From positions 1 through 14,662 of the forward strand of contig CAUQKV010000035.1 of NCBI GenBank assembly GCA_963518845.1: a stretch of 14,662 nucleotides of DNA, given 5' to 3'. Shown here in pieces: positions 1-6,326 of this stretch. Source of the stretch: JABCPE02 sp963518845. GTDB taxonomy: Bacteria; Bacteroidota; Bacteroidia; Flavobacteriales; Weeksellaceae. The notes under the pieces were generated by a model. That model was not told the DNA's origin, searched no databases, and saw only the letters and a program-made list of their open reading frames with translations. Positions within the stretch are counted from its first letter, which is position 1. Each line of letters opens with the position of its first letter. Both the position numbers and the translations under genes were made by a program.

Positions 1-2
1 AT

Positions 3-686
3 AAAAAAAAATTTAGACAAAAATACAATTTATTCTTGGTTGAAGGAGATAAAATTATCCGAGAACTAAAAAATTCTTCTTATAAAGTTCAGGAGGTTTT
101 TAGTACAGACATATCTAATCCTGATTTTCAGTCATTTAAAACCAATCTAATTACAGAACGAGAATTAAGAAAAATTAGTCTGTTACAAAATCCTAAAAAT
201 TCTGTTGCAGTCTGTGAGCTAAAGGAAAACACTTCCATAGAAACTCCCATTCAGTTGGTTTTGGATAATGTGCAGGACCCAGGCAACTTGGGAACTATTA
301 TTCGTTTGGCGGATTGGTTTGGGATAGAACAGATTGTGTGTAGTGAGGATTGTGTGGATTTTTATAATCCAAAAGTTATCCAAGCGACTATGGGATCTTT
401 CACGAGGGTAAATATTATATATAAGGATATAGCGGCGCTTCTACAAAATTCTGACCGCCCTATTTTTGGGACAGATATGGTAGGACAGAGTCTTTACAAT
501 ACAGAATTTCCAGAGCATTTTTATCTTATTTTGGGCAATGAAGGGAATGGCATCCGTCCAGAGATTAAAAAACTTGTTTCCCAAAATATTACAATTCCAA
601 GATTTGGAAAACTTCAACATACTGAGAGTCTTAATGTTTCTATGGCAACAGGCATTATTTTAGGACAAATATTTTCAAAAAAATAA
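3..686 (+). CDS. SpoU/TrmH-family RNA 2'-O-methyltransferase (5' partial)
   Basis: Probable SAM-dependent 2'-O-ribose methyltransferase acting on tRNA or rRNA in the cytoplasm. The three SpoU (SPOUT, trefoil-knot) motifs are visible: NVQDPGNLGTIIR (motif 1, with the N and R of the active site), LILGNEGNGI (motif 2) and TESLNVSMATGI (motif 3). The frame is open to the window edge. A TTG at 36 could be taken as a start, but the upstream codons read KKKFRQKYNLFLVEGDKII, the conserved N-terminal substrate-binding segment of the family (K.R....FLVEG.K). The true start therefore lies left of the window and the gene is only truncated by the window edge. The substrate (tRNA Gm18 or 23S Gm2251-type) cannot be decided from sequence alone, so no symbol is given. 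No G/C-rich terminator follows. Confidence 0.93.
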   Translation, partial: KKKFRQKYNLFLVEGDKIIRELKNSSYKVQEVFSTDISNPDFQSFKTNLITERELRKISLLQNPKNSVAVCELKENTSIETPIQLVLDNVQDPGNLGTIIRLADWFGIEQIVCSEDCVDFYNPKVIQATMGSFTRVNIIYKDIAALLQNSDRPIFGTDMVGQSLYNTEFPEHFYLILGNEGNGIRPEIKKLVSQNITIPRFGKLQHTESLNVSMATGIILGQIFSKK

Positions 687-699
687 TTTTTTTTCATTT

Positions 700-750
700 T
701 AATCAATAAAATTCATAAAACTACCATAAATAGGAGGTTTTTATTGATTA
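700..750. repeat. 12-bp perfect inverted repeat, AT-rich
   Basis: The arms are TAATCAATAAAA at 700-711 and its exact reverse complement TTTTATTGATTA at 739-750, with a 27-base spacer. It lies just downstream of the methyltransferase stop codon. It could be a weak, AT-only transcription terminator for that gene or a protein-binding site. No U-tract of the classical type directly follows the second arm, so the role is undecided. Confidence 0.6.
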
Positions 751-784
751 TTTACATATGTAAAAAACATAAAACATATGTAAA
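751..784. repeat. Paired CATATG palindromes with 20-bp period
   Basis: A perfect 14-bp palindrome, TTTACATATGTAAA, lies at 751-764. An 11-bp direct repeat of its right part, ACATATGTAAA, occurs at 754-764 and again at 774-784, an offset of exactly 20 bp, or about two helical turns. Two dyad-symmetric half-sites on the same DNA face would suit a dimeric regulator. The pair lies about 60 bp upstream of the best promoter element of the OmpA-family gene. The operator role is an inference; the repeat itself is seen directly. Confidence 0.5.
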
Positions 785-841
785 TTTACGCAGAAAAAAT
801 ATTTTTTTAGGTGATTATTAGGTAGATATGTATTTTTTTTG

Positions 842-849
842 TATATTTG
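842..849 (+). promoter_or_regulatory. Candidate -7 promoter element of the OmpA-family gene
   Basis: TATATTTG matches the Bacteroidota primary-sigma -7 consensus TAnnTTTG exactly. No TTG stands at the expected -33 spacing (the region has TTAGG at 818-822). Transcription would begin near 853-857, giving a leader of about 80 nt before the ATG at 937. Confidence 0.5.
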
Positions 850-858
850 CTCAATGAA

Positions 859-886
859 TTATACTCATTGGGTTATACTCATTGGG
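859..886. repeat. Tandem 14-bp repeat, two copies
   Basis: TTATACTCATTGGG occurs at 859-872 and again at 873-886, followed by TTA, the start of a third copy. The TCATTG in the first copy (865-870) is also the reverse complement of CAATGA at 852-857, giving a small possible hairpin. The repeat falls in the predicted 5' leader of the OmpA-family gene. Confidence 0.7.
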
Positions 887-936
887 TTATTTTCTTTGAT
901 AAAACAATTAGATTTACTATAACTAAAATATAGATT

Positions 937-2250
937 ATGAAAAGACAATTCTTAGCTTTTGTTATGACTATCTTGCTTTCTTTGGGTGTCAATGCTCAAG
1001 ATTATAACAAGTGGTCTATTGATGCAAGTGGAGGGGTAAGTATATTATCTTCTTCAGGTTTTTCTGAAGGATATTTTGCTTCAGTTCCGAATGTTTGGAC
1101 TACAAATGGAGGTATTCGTTACATGTTCAATAATAAATTTGGCCTTCGTTTAGGTGGAGGATTTGACCAGCTTCAGCATGCAGGAAATTCTCCTAAATTT
1201 GCTACTAGAATATGGAATGTGAATGTTCAAGGGGTGGCTAATTTAGGGCGTGTTTTGGCTTTTGAAGAGTTTACTAAAAATATAGGTTTATTAGGTCACT
1301 TTGGAGTAGGATATGGGTATATGACATCAAAAAGCTTTAAAGGAGTTGATAACTTAGGAATTATTACATTTGGTATCACACCTCAAGTTCGTCTTAGTGA
1401 TAGAGTAACATTGCTTTTGAGTGGTACATTCAATTGGTATTTGACACAGCATTATACATTTAATGGAGAGAGTTTAACAAAAGATCCTAATGTAACTCCA
1501 ATGAGAAATGTTAATTTCCAAGGACTTAATTTTACTGCTACTGCAGGGCTTCAGATTGCTTTAGGTAAAAAACAAGTTCATGCAGATTGGTATAATGTAA
1601 AGAGAGAAGAGGAAGATAAAGATAAAAAGGTTGCTCAAAATGAAAAAACAGTAGACAACCGTATAACAAGAGGAGGAAGTGATGTGACGGCAAATGGTCA
1701 GCGTATAGAAGGTGATAAAAATCCTAAGCTTGCTAACAATAATGTAAAATCTGATGATGAAAATGATTTTGATGATGATGAAAATGGAGATGTAAGTAAC
1801 AGTAATATAGCATCTAATAACAACCAAAATACAAATAACAATAATGTTATTGTAGAAAGTGTAGACCCAGCTAAAGAGCTTATAGAAAAAGGATATGTTA
1901 ATGCTTACTTTGGATTTGATTCTTCTGAGCCTCAGGATGGTTCATTGTGGGCGGTAGGTTTCGTGGCAAACTATTTGAAACAAAATCCAGATGCTAAACT
2001 TAATATAATAGGTTATACAGACCAAGTAGGTAATGCAGGATATAATGATAAACTATCTAAGAAGAGAGCAGACGCAGTTAAGCAGTTATTAGTTGATATG
2101 GGAGTAGATACATCAAGGCTAGCATCTAAAGGTAAAGGAGTAGATAAACAAACTAAAGCTAAATCTGCAGGAGCTAGAAGATTGGTAAGAAGAGTTACAT
2201 TTGAATTGACTAATGACTCAGGTAAGGAATCACATATAGCATCAAAATAA
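937..2250 (+). CDS. OmpA-family outer-membrane protein
   Basis: Outer-membrane structural protein predicted to anchor the outer membrane to peptidoglycan. Residues 1-20 form a signal peptide with an AxA-like end (GVNA, cleavage before Q21 or D22). Residues about 22-210 have the alternating pattern of a beta-barrel. Residues about 222-305 form a charged, Asn/Asp-rich low-complexity linker with acidic runs around 273-284 and an Asn-rich run around 294-303. Residues about 316-425 are an OmpA/MotB C-terminal domain. In it, the TD..G....N..LS..RA pattern places the diaminopimelate-binding Asp at 362 and Arg at 377, the usual 15-residue spacing. The gene stands alone between a repeat-rich leader and a strong terminator. 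ATG at 937 is chosen because the signal peptide starts there. Its exact role (porin, structural or adhesin) is not known. Confidence 0.93.
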   Translation: MKRQFLAFVMTILLSLGVNAQDYNKWSIDASGGVSILSSSGFSEGYFASVPNVWTTNGGIRYMFNNKFGLRLGGGFDQLQHAGNSPKFATRIWNVNVQGVANLGRVLAFEEFTKNIGLLGHFGVGYGYMTSKSFKGVDNLGIITFGITPQVRLSDRVTLLLSGTFNWYLTQHYTFNGESLTKDPNVTPMRNVNFQGLNFTATAGLQIALGKKQVHADWYNVKREEEDKDKKVAQNEKTVDNRITRGGSDVTANGQRIEGDKNPKLANNNVKSDDENDFDDDENGDVSNSNIASNNNQNTNNNNVIVESVDPAKELIEKGYVNAYFGFDSSEPQDGSLWAVGFVANYLKQNPDAKLNIIGYTDQVGNAGYNDKLSKKRADAVKQLLVDMGVDTSRLASKGKGVDKQTKAKSAGARRLVRRVTFELTNDSGKESHIASK

Positions 2251-2253
2251 AGT

Positions 2254-2284
2254 AAAAAGAGAGGTTTTAAACCTCTCTTTTTTA
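2254..2284 (+). terminator. Rho-independent terminator after the OmpA-family gene
   Basis: The stem GAGAGGTTT (2259-2267) pairs with AAACCTCTC (2269-2277). It is extended by AAAAA (2254-2258) pairing with TTTTT (2278-2282), and ends in a T tract. It starts 4 bases after the stop codon. The A-rich 5' side could allow some function in the other direction. Confidence 0.9.
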
Positions 2285-2300
2285 TTTCAAAATAAAGGAA

Positions 2301-2852
2301 ATGATAAGAAGAGTAGTCATAGTATCTTTAGTGTATATTTTAGGAATATTTATTCTCATTAGGCTCAAAAATGTTTTCCATTTAATGTTTTTTAGTATAT
2401 GTTTTTTTATTTACATGATTTGGGAACTTTTTAATTATTATAATGGAGATTGGAAGAAGAATAATGAAATGCTGTTTCATAATTTGCAGGAGGATATAGA
2501 CATAACTCAACTGAAAAAAATCTGATCAAGACCTTTCTTTTTTGGATTGGAGGGTAGATTTATTAGTGATGAAAGTTTTTATTTTGATGATAATAATTTA
2601 TACATTATTGCTAAAAATAGAAAGGCGGTTAAAGTTCCTTTTACTCAAATAGCTGAACTTAAAAAGACAGCCATAAACATCAATAAAATTAGAATATGGC
2701 AAATAAGTGTAAGAATAGAGGGTTTGGAAACTTTGTTTAGATTTGCCCATAATTACACTATTTGGAATGAAAATTTCAAAGAATTTTATACTAAATTGAG
2801 CAGGGAAAATTCTATGGCTGTGAAAACGAAATGGAGTTATTGGAATTTATAA
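2301..2852 (+). pseudogene. Small membrane protein gene split by an in-frame TGA
   Basis: I do not recognise the family. Codons 1-74 (ATG at 2301) encode two hydrophobic segments (about residues 5-21 and 26-44), ending ...ITQLKKI. A TGA at 2523-2525 follows. The same frame then stays open without another stop to TAA at 2850-2852. The downstream part encodes about 100 residues with alternating beta-like strands and a C-terminal F.HNYT...NF.EFY.KL region, suggestive of a bacterial PH-like domain on a membrane anchor. The second part has no ATG until its last few codons; its only apparent early start is a TTG at 2547. The 21 bases between the TGA and that TTG are in frame and encode SRPFFFG. The simplest reading is one gene of about 183 codons with a nonsense mutation; two separate ORFs or read-through are less likely. 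It has no room for its own promoter after the OmpA terminator and is markedly AT-rich. Confidence 0.65.
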
Positions 2853-2858
2853 AATCAA

Positions 2859-3332
2859 CTAATCATTATGGTAAGGTTTTCCCTGTAAAATAGTAGAAGC
2901 ACGATAGATTTGCTCAACGAAAAATAACCGAATCATCTGATGTGTGAAAGTCATTTTTGAGAGAGAAATTTTCTCATTAGCTCTTTGGTATATTTCATCA
3001 GAAAAGCCATAGGCACCGCCGATAAGGAAATTCACTTTTTTAACTGATGAACCGAGCCAAAAATCTATTTTTTCTGAAAACTGTCGGCTGGTAAATTCTT
3101 TCCCTTTTTCATCTAAAAGAATCACCAAATCTGCATTGTCAATTTGGTTTAGAAACAATTTCGCTTCCTCTTTTTTCAGTAAATCTGCGGATAGGTTTTT
3201 TGCGTTTTTCACATCAGGAATTTCTATAATTTCAAAATTCCAATGTTTCGGAATGCGTGGTAAATAATTGGAAATAAGGTTTGTAATCTCGCGGTCATCG
3301 GTTTTTCCTATACAAATGAGATTGAATTTCAT
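2859..3332 (-). CDS. rlmH: 23S rRNA (pseudouridine1915-N3)-methyltransferase RlmH
   Basis: SPOUT-class methyltransferase that N3-methylates pseudouridine 1915 in helix 69 of 23S rRNA on assembled 70S ribosomes. The protein is 157 residues (E. coli RlmH is 155). It shows the family motifs LLDEKGKEFTS (72-82), the SAM-binding knot LIGGAYGF (103-110), then LSKMTFTHQMIRLFFVEQIY and the C-terminal YHND that ends RlmH proteins. The frame is open to 3410, but the start at 3332 (MKFNLICIGK) fits the family N-terminus. The extra 26 upstream codons would overlap the divergent yihY-like gene and cover both promoter elements. Its stop lies 6 bp from the end of the converging interrupted gene. Confidence 0.96.
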   Translation of the reverse strand: MKFNLICIGKTDDREITNLISNYLPRIPKHWNFEIIEIPDVKNAKNLSADLLKKEEAKLFLNQIDNADLVILLDEKGKEFTSRQFSEKIDFWLGSSVKKVNFLIGGAYGFSDEIYQRANEKISLSKMTFTHQMIRLFFVEQIYRASTILQGKPYHND

Positions 3333-3342
3333 ATGGTTTCTG

Positions 3343-3350
3343 TATATTTG
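3343..3350 (+). promoter_or_regulatory. -7 promoter element for the YihY-family gene
   Basis: TATATTTG is an exact TAnnTTTG match, with a TTG at 3322-3324 separated by 18 bases as the -33 element. The start point would be near 3356, 16 bases before the ATG at 3372. This argues against a start at 3333. The -33 element lies inside the first codons of rlmH. Confidence 0.65.
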
Positions 3351-3357
3351 CGGTCTG

Positions 3358-3365
3358 CAAATGTA
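3358..3365 (-). promoter_or_regulatory. -7 promoter element for rlmH
   Basis: On the minus strand this reads TACATTTG, an exact TAnnTTTG match. A minus-strand TTG at 3389-3391 lies 23 bases upstream as a possible -33 element. Transcription would start near 3352, giving a leader of about 20 nt to the start codon at 3332. The element faces its plus-strand counterpart 7 bp away. Confidence 0.55.
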
Positions 3366-3371
3366 ACTAAA

Positions 3372-4319
3372 ATGGAGATAAAAAAGTTCAAAATATTTCA
3401 GAAAATCCATGGTTTTTTAGATGGAATCCATTTACCAATGCTGGATATTTCCCTCTGGGGGCTTTTGGAAATTTATGTAGGGGGGATATTTCAGAAACAA
3501 ATCATTAGACAAGCAGCGAGTGTTTCTTGGAGCTTTTTTTTAAGTCTTTTTCCGCTCATTTTGTTTATTCTTTCAGTGTTGCCATATTTACCTCATTATG
3601 AGGAACTTTATCATTATATTTTCAATGAACTGATGCCTCGTATTCTGCCAGACCATATGCTGGAAGATGTGACAGGATATATTGAACAAAATATCATGCC
3701 GAATATTGCGCAGATGAGCTTGTTTACCATTGCTTTGGTGCTTATTTTCGCTACGAATGGCACTTACGCCCTTATCAATGGTTTTAACCATGATACGGAT
3801 ACGCAGAGAGGGTTGATTAGGGAGTATTTGCTGGCTTTTTTAGTTACGGCAAGTTTCACAGTGGCTATCGTGATGTGTCTTTTGGGGATTTACTATGCCG
3901 AAGTCGTTTTTAAATTACTGATGCCTGAATATCCTAGTAATTGGTTTTTTTCTAATTTAACAGTGATTATTGGATATTTTTCATTTCCTTTGGTTTATTG
4001 TCTAGCATTGGCGCTTTTGTATTGGGTTGGTTCTGTGGAAATTACAAGGTTTAAACAATCTATCCCAGGTGCTATTCTTACCACAGTTTTGTTTATGGTA
4101 GTTACCTATTTTTTTGCATTTTATGTCAGTGAGATAGCAAGATATAATGTCCTCTATGGCTCGGTAGGTTCAATGATTTTATTGATGATTTGGGTGGATG
4201 TGAATGTGGTGCTGATAATGTTTGGAAATGAGTTGAATTTAGCGATAAAACGAATACACGATTCCAACAAGCAGAAAAATAGCAGTGTTCAAGACGAAAA
4301 AATAGATTTTCAGATATAG
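3372..4319 (+). CDS. YihY/virulence factor BrkB family membrane protein
   Basis: Inner-membrane protein of the YihY (BrkB, UPF0761) family, 315 residues; the molecular function of the family is not firmly established. A soluble N-terminal segment (about 1-45) precedes the motif AASVSWSFFLSLFPLILFIL, which matches the family's conserved first membrane segment (A.a.aff.lfPllL). About five further hydrophobic helices follow. The last contains YGSVGSMILLMIWVDVNVVLIMFGNELN, matching the family signature (Y.a.G.....l.W.Y....ifl.GAe.n). The C-terminal tail is charged. ATG at 3372 is chosen because the candidate promoter lies between 3322 and 3350. The gene diverges from rlmH and ends at a bidirectional terminator shared with nhaA. 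Confidence 0.92.
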   Translation: MEIKKFKIFQKIHGFLDGIHLPMLDISLWGLLEIYVGGIFQKQIIRQAASVSWSFFLSLFPLILFILSVLPYLPHYEELYHYIFNELMPRILPDHMLEDVTGYIEQNIMPNIAQMSLFTIALVLIFATNGTYALINGFNHDTDTQRGLIREYLLAFLVTASFTVAIVMCLLGIYYAEVVFKLLMPEYPSNWFFSNLTVIIGYFSFPLVYCLALALLYWVGSVEITRFKQSIPGAILTTVLFMVVTYFFAFYVSEIARYNVLYGSVGSMILLMIWVDVNVVLIMFGNELNLAIKRIHDSNKQKNSSVQDEKIDFQI

Positions 4320-4335
4320 TTTAAATATTATAAAT

Positions 4336-4375
4336 AAAAAAAAGAGCAACTAAAAATTTTAGCTGCTCTTTTTTT
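4336..4375. terminator. Bidirectional terminator between the YihY-family gene and nhaA
   Basis: AAAAAAAGAGCA (4337-4348) pairs with TGCTCTTTTTTT (4364-4375). An inner CTAAA/TTTAG stem at 4350-4354 and 4358-4362 continues the helix after a small internal loop. A tracts on one side and T tracts on the other suit termination of both converging genes. Confidence 0.9.
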
Positions 4376-4390
4376 ATTTTCTTTTAAAAA

Positions 4391-5545
4391 TTAAATAGAA
4401 TTATCGTTTTTAGCTGTGTTTTTTAGGAGTAAATATCCTAAACTACCCGCCAGTATAGATGCCGTAAGGATAGCAAATTTGGCTGAATCCTGCAGCTCTT
4501 GGCTGTCTTTAAAAGAAAGCAGTGCGATGAAAATAGACATCGTAAAACCTATTCCTGCCAAAAGGCCAGCTCCTGCCATGTGAATCCATCGGCTTCGGTC
4601 AGGAAGGCTACTGATTTTCAGTTTTATAGCGATGAAAGAGAATAGGTTAATTCCAACAAGTTTTCCTAAAATAAGACCCAATACTATTCCGTATCCAAAG
4701 TTTGAAAACAGCCCATCCACCATACCTGATTTGAAAGTAATGTTGGTATTTGCAAGCGCGAAAATCGGCATGATAGCAAAACTCACAGGGATATGTAAAG
4801 AATGTTCTAATTTCTCTAACGGAGAAGCCTCTGTTTCGTTCTCGGAATTAGCAGGAATAGTAAATGCTAAAATAACTCCCGCAATGGTAGCATGAATACC
4901 AGAATGGTGCATGAAATACCATAAAAACGCCCCTGGAATTAGATAAAAAATATGCTTTTTAACTTTAAAATAATTTAATGCCGCAAGTAAAACGATGACT
5001 AAACCGCTGTAAGCGAGATAATTCCAATGAATTTCGTCTGTGTAGAAAATCGCAATTACTACAATCGCTCCTAAGTCATCCACAATCGCTAAAGCAGCCA
5101 AAAATACTTTTATCGCAGAAGGAACGCTTTTTCCCAGCATAGAAACAATAGCCAATGAAAAGGCAATATCCGTAGCCATAGGAATAGCCCAGCCGTTGCT
5201 GTATTCTGTGCCATGATTGAAAATAGTAAAAATAATCGCTGGAACTATCATTCCGCCAATCGCCGCGAAAATAGGAAGTGAGGCATTTTTGAAGTTAGAA
5301 AGTTCGCCTTTGAGAAGTTCTCGTTTTATTTCTAAACCTACTAAAAGGAAGAAAACCGCCATCAGACCATCATTTATCCACATACTTACAGAATATGGAC
5401 CTATCATTTTATCCAAAACAGCCTGAAATCCAGTCGCTGCCGAAGAGTTGGCTATCATCAGAGAAATGGTAACACATAAAACCAATAAAACTCCTGAGGA
5501 CTGGCTGTTTGAGAAAAATTCTTTAAAAAATTTTGTTATACGCAT
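4391..5545 (-). CDS. nhaA: Na+/H+ antiporter NhaA
   Basis: Inner-membrane secondary transporter exchanging two protons for one sodium (or lithium) ion, used in sodium and pH homeostasis. The 384-residue length matches the family (E. coli 388). Key residues are present: T125-D126 in WAIPMATDIAF (E. coli T132-D133), the paired transport aspartates D156-D157 in LAIVDDLGAI (E. coli D163-D164), and K295 in LGKLVGIN (E. coli K300). The early segment AVFFLLVGLEIKRELL matches the family pattern. A hydrophilic, Glu-rich loop lies near 233-248. About twelve membrane segments can be counted. The ATG at 5545 gives the usual short cytoplasmic N-terminus. A minus-strand TATATTTG at 5581-5588 may be its promoter. 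It diverges from the lipoprotein gene. Confidence 0.97.
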   Translation of the reverse strand: MRITKFFKEFFSNSQSSGVLLVLCVTISLMIANSSAATGFQAVLDKMIGPYSVSMWINDGLMAVFFLLVGLEIKRELLKGELSNFKNASLPIFAAIGGMIVPAIIFTIFNHGTEYSNGWAIPMATDIAFSLAIVSMLGKSVPSAIKVFLAALAIVDDLGAIVVIAIFYTDEIHWNYLAYSGLVIVLLAALNYFKVKKHIFYLIPGAFLWYFMHHSGIHATIAGVILAFTIPANSENETEASPLEKLEHSLHIPVSFAIMPIFALANTNITFKSGMVDGLFSNFGYGIVLGLILGKLVGINLFSFIAIKLKISSLPDRSRWIHMAGAGLLAGIGFTMSIFIALLSFKDSQELQDSAKFAILTASILAGSLGYLLLKNTAKNDNSI

Positions 5546-5580
5546 TTTTAATTATTTTTAAAATTGAACTTTAAGATTTA

Positions 5581-5588
5581 CAAATATA
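5581..5588 (-). promoter_or_regulatory. Candidate -7 promoter element for nhaA
   Basis: The minus strand reads TATATTTG, an exact TAnnTTTG match. It would give a leader of roughly 30 nt to the start codon at 5545. No TTG is seen at the -33 spacing, so confidence is moderate. Confidence 0.45.
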
Positions 5589-5610
5589 ACAAAAATCATG
5601 ATTATTTTTT

Positions 5611-5640
5611 TTGAAAAATTCTTAAATAAAGGTAAATTTG
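5611..5640 (+). promoter_or_regulatory. Promoter for the lipoprotein gene (-33 TTG, -7 TAAATTTG)
   Basis: A TTG at 5611-5613, 19 bases, then TAAATTTG at 5633-5640 fit the Bacteroidota promoter pattern. The start point would be near 5646, about 19 nt before the ATG at 5665. This argues against the upstream TTG at 5638 as the start, because that codon overlaps the -7 element. Confidence 0.6.
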
Positions 5641-5664
5641 CAAGAGATAATAATATTTTTAGTT

Positions 5665-6294
5665 ATGAGAACATTTATTAAAGGTGCTTCCATATTGGGA
5701 GTTTTGTTATTACTTTTTATGTCGTGTAGTGGAGCAAAAGTTTATAATTCTAATGACATGCTGGCAGTAACATCTAATCAGAAGAAAGTGGCGATTTTGC
5801 CGCCTAAAGTTTCTATGCTCGAAGGTAAATATACAGGGCGTTTTGACCAGTCTAAGGAGCAGGAATCGGCTAATTTTCAGAAGGAAATGTATGCTTGGTT
5901 TTTGAAGAGATTTTCTCAGAATAATGTGAGCCAAGAAATACAAGATATAGAAACTACGAACACAAAACTAAAAAGAGCAGGATATCCTGAAAAAGAACTG
6001 ACAAAGAGCGAAATATGCGCTATTCTGGGAGTAGATGCTGTTGTAAGTTCTAATTATGTAATGACTAAACCTATGCCGCAGGGAGTGGCAGTGGCAGCAT
6101 CTGTTCTGCTGGATTATGAAGGAACAACCAATGAAATCACTGCAGATATGAATATTTACGATAAAAAGACTGATAAAATATTTTGGAATTACAGCAATAA
6201 ATATTCAGGTGGGTGGAGAAGTAACCATAGTGATATCGTAGAAAACCTTCTGAGAAATGCAAGTAAGAAAATGCCTTATGGAGCAAAGAAATAA
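5665..6294 (+). CDS. Lipoprotein with VAILPP motif (TolB/CsgG-N-like)
   Basis: Predicted 209-residue lipoprotein. The N-terminus MRTFIKGASILGVLLLLFMS precedes Cys21 in a relaxed lipobox (FMSC). Residues 42-48 read KVAILPP, followed by a helical region and LGVDAVVSSNYV, then a strand-rich segment ending in DKKTDKIFWNYSNKYSGGW. This order (LPP strand, helix, G-[VA]-D-x-[VI] strand, then an x-D-x-x-[TG]-x-x-x-x-W strand) resembles the nucleotide-free alpha/beta fold at the N-terminus of TolB, CsgG and DUF799-type lipoproteins, which act as envelope assembly or secretion accessories. That assignment is by pattern only. No partner genes are adjacent: it sits between nhaA and the rel gene, with its own promoter and terminator, so its role is unknown. 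ATG at 5665 is chosen because the signal peptide begins there and the promoter overlaps the alternative TTG. Confidence 0.8.
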   Translation: MRTFIKGASILGVLLLLFMSCSGAKVYNSNDMLAVTSNQKKVAILPPKVSMLEGKYTGRFDQSKEQESANFQKEMYAWFLKRFSQNNVSQEIQDIETTNTKLKRAGYPEKELTKSEICAILGVDAVVSSNYVMTKPMPQGVAVAASVLLDYEGTTNEITADMNIYDKKTDKIFWNYSNKYSGGWRSNHSDIVENLLRNASKKMPYGAKK

Positions 6295-6300
6295 AAACAT

Positions 6301-6326
6301 AAACGCCCTTTTTTAGGGCGTTTTTT
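6301..6326. terminator. Bidirectional terminator between the lipoprotein and rel genes
   Basis: AAACGCCCT (6301-6309) pairs with AGGGCGTTT (6315-6323) around a five-T loop, followed by more T on the plus side. On the minus strand the tail reads ATGTTTTTAT. The hairpin starts about two bases after the minus-strand rel stop codon (6325-6327), so it serves both genes. Confidence 0.9.

Noticed and set aside
751..784. Chromosome dimer resolution (dif) or attachment site
   Set aside because: The sequence is palindromic and AT-rich, but it lacks a recognisable XerC/XerD arm pair, and no integrase gene or duplicated gene end is nearby.
859..886. Short CRISPR-like array
   Set aside because: Two abutting 14-bp copies without spacers and no cas genes; this is a tandem duplication.
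1561..1827. Minus-strand ORF of 88 codons inside the OmpA-family gene
   Set aside because: It lies opposite the acidic, Asn-rich linker; its Ile/Phe/Tyr-rich translation is the mirror of those codons.
2523..2525. TGA as selenocysteine or programmed read-through codon
   Set aside because: There is no nearby SECIS-like hairpin and no redox-protein context around the TGA; a nonsense mutation is simpler.
3333..3371. Upstream start at 3333 for the YihY-family protein
   Set aside because: Thirteen extra codons would contain the -7 promoter element and start next to the rlmH ATG; ATG at 3372 fits better.
5638..5664. Upstream TTG start for the lipoprotein
   Set aside because: It overlaps the promoter -7 element and would bury the signal peptide nine residues in.
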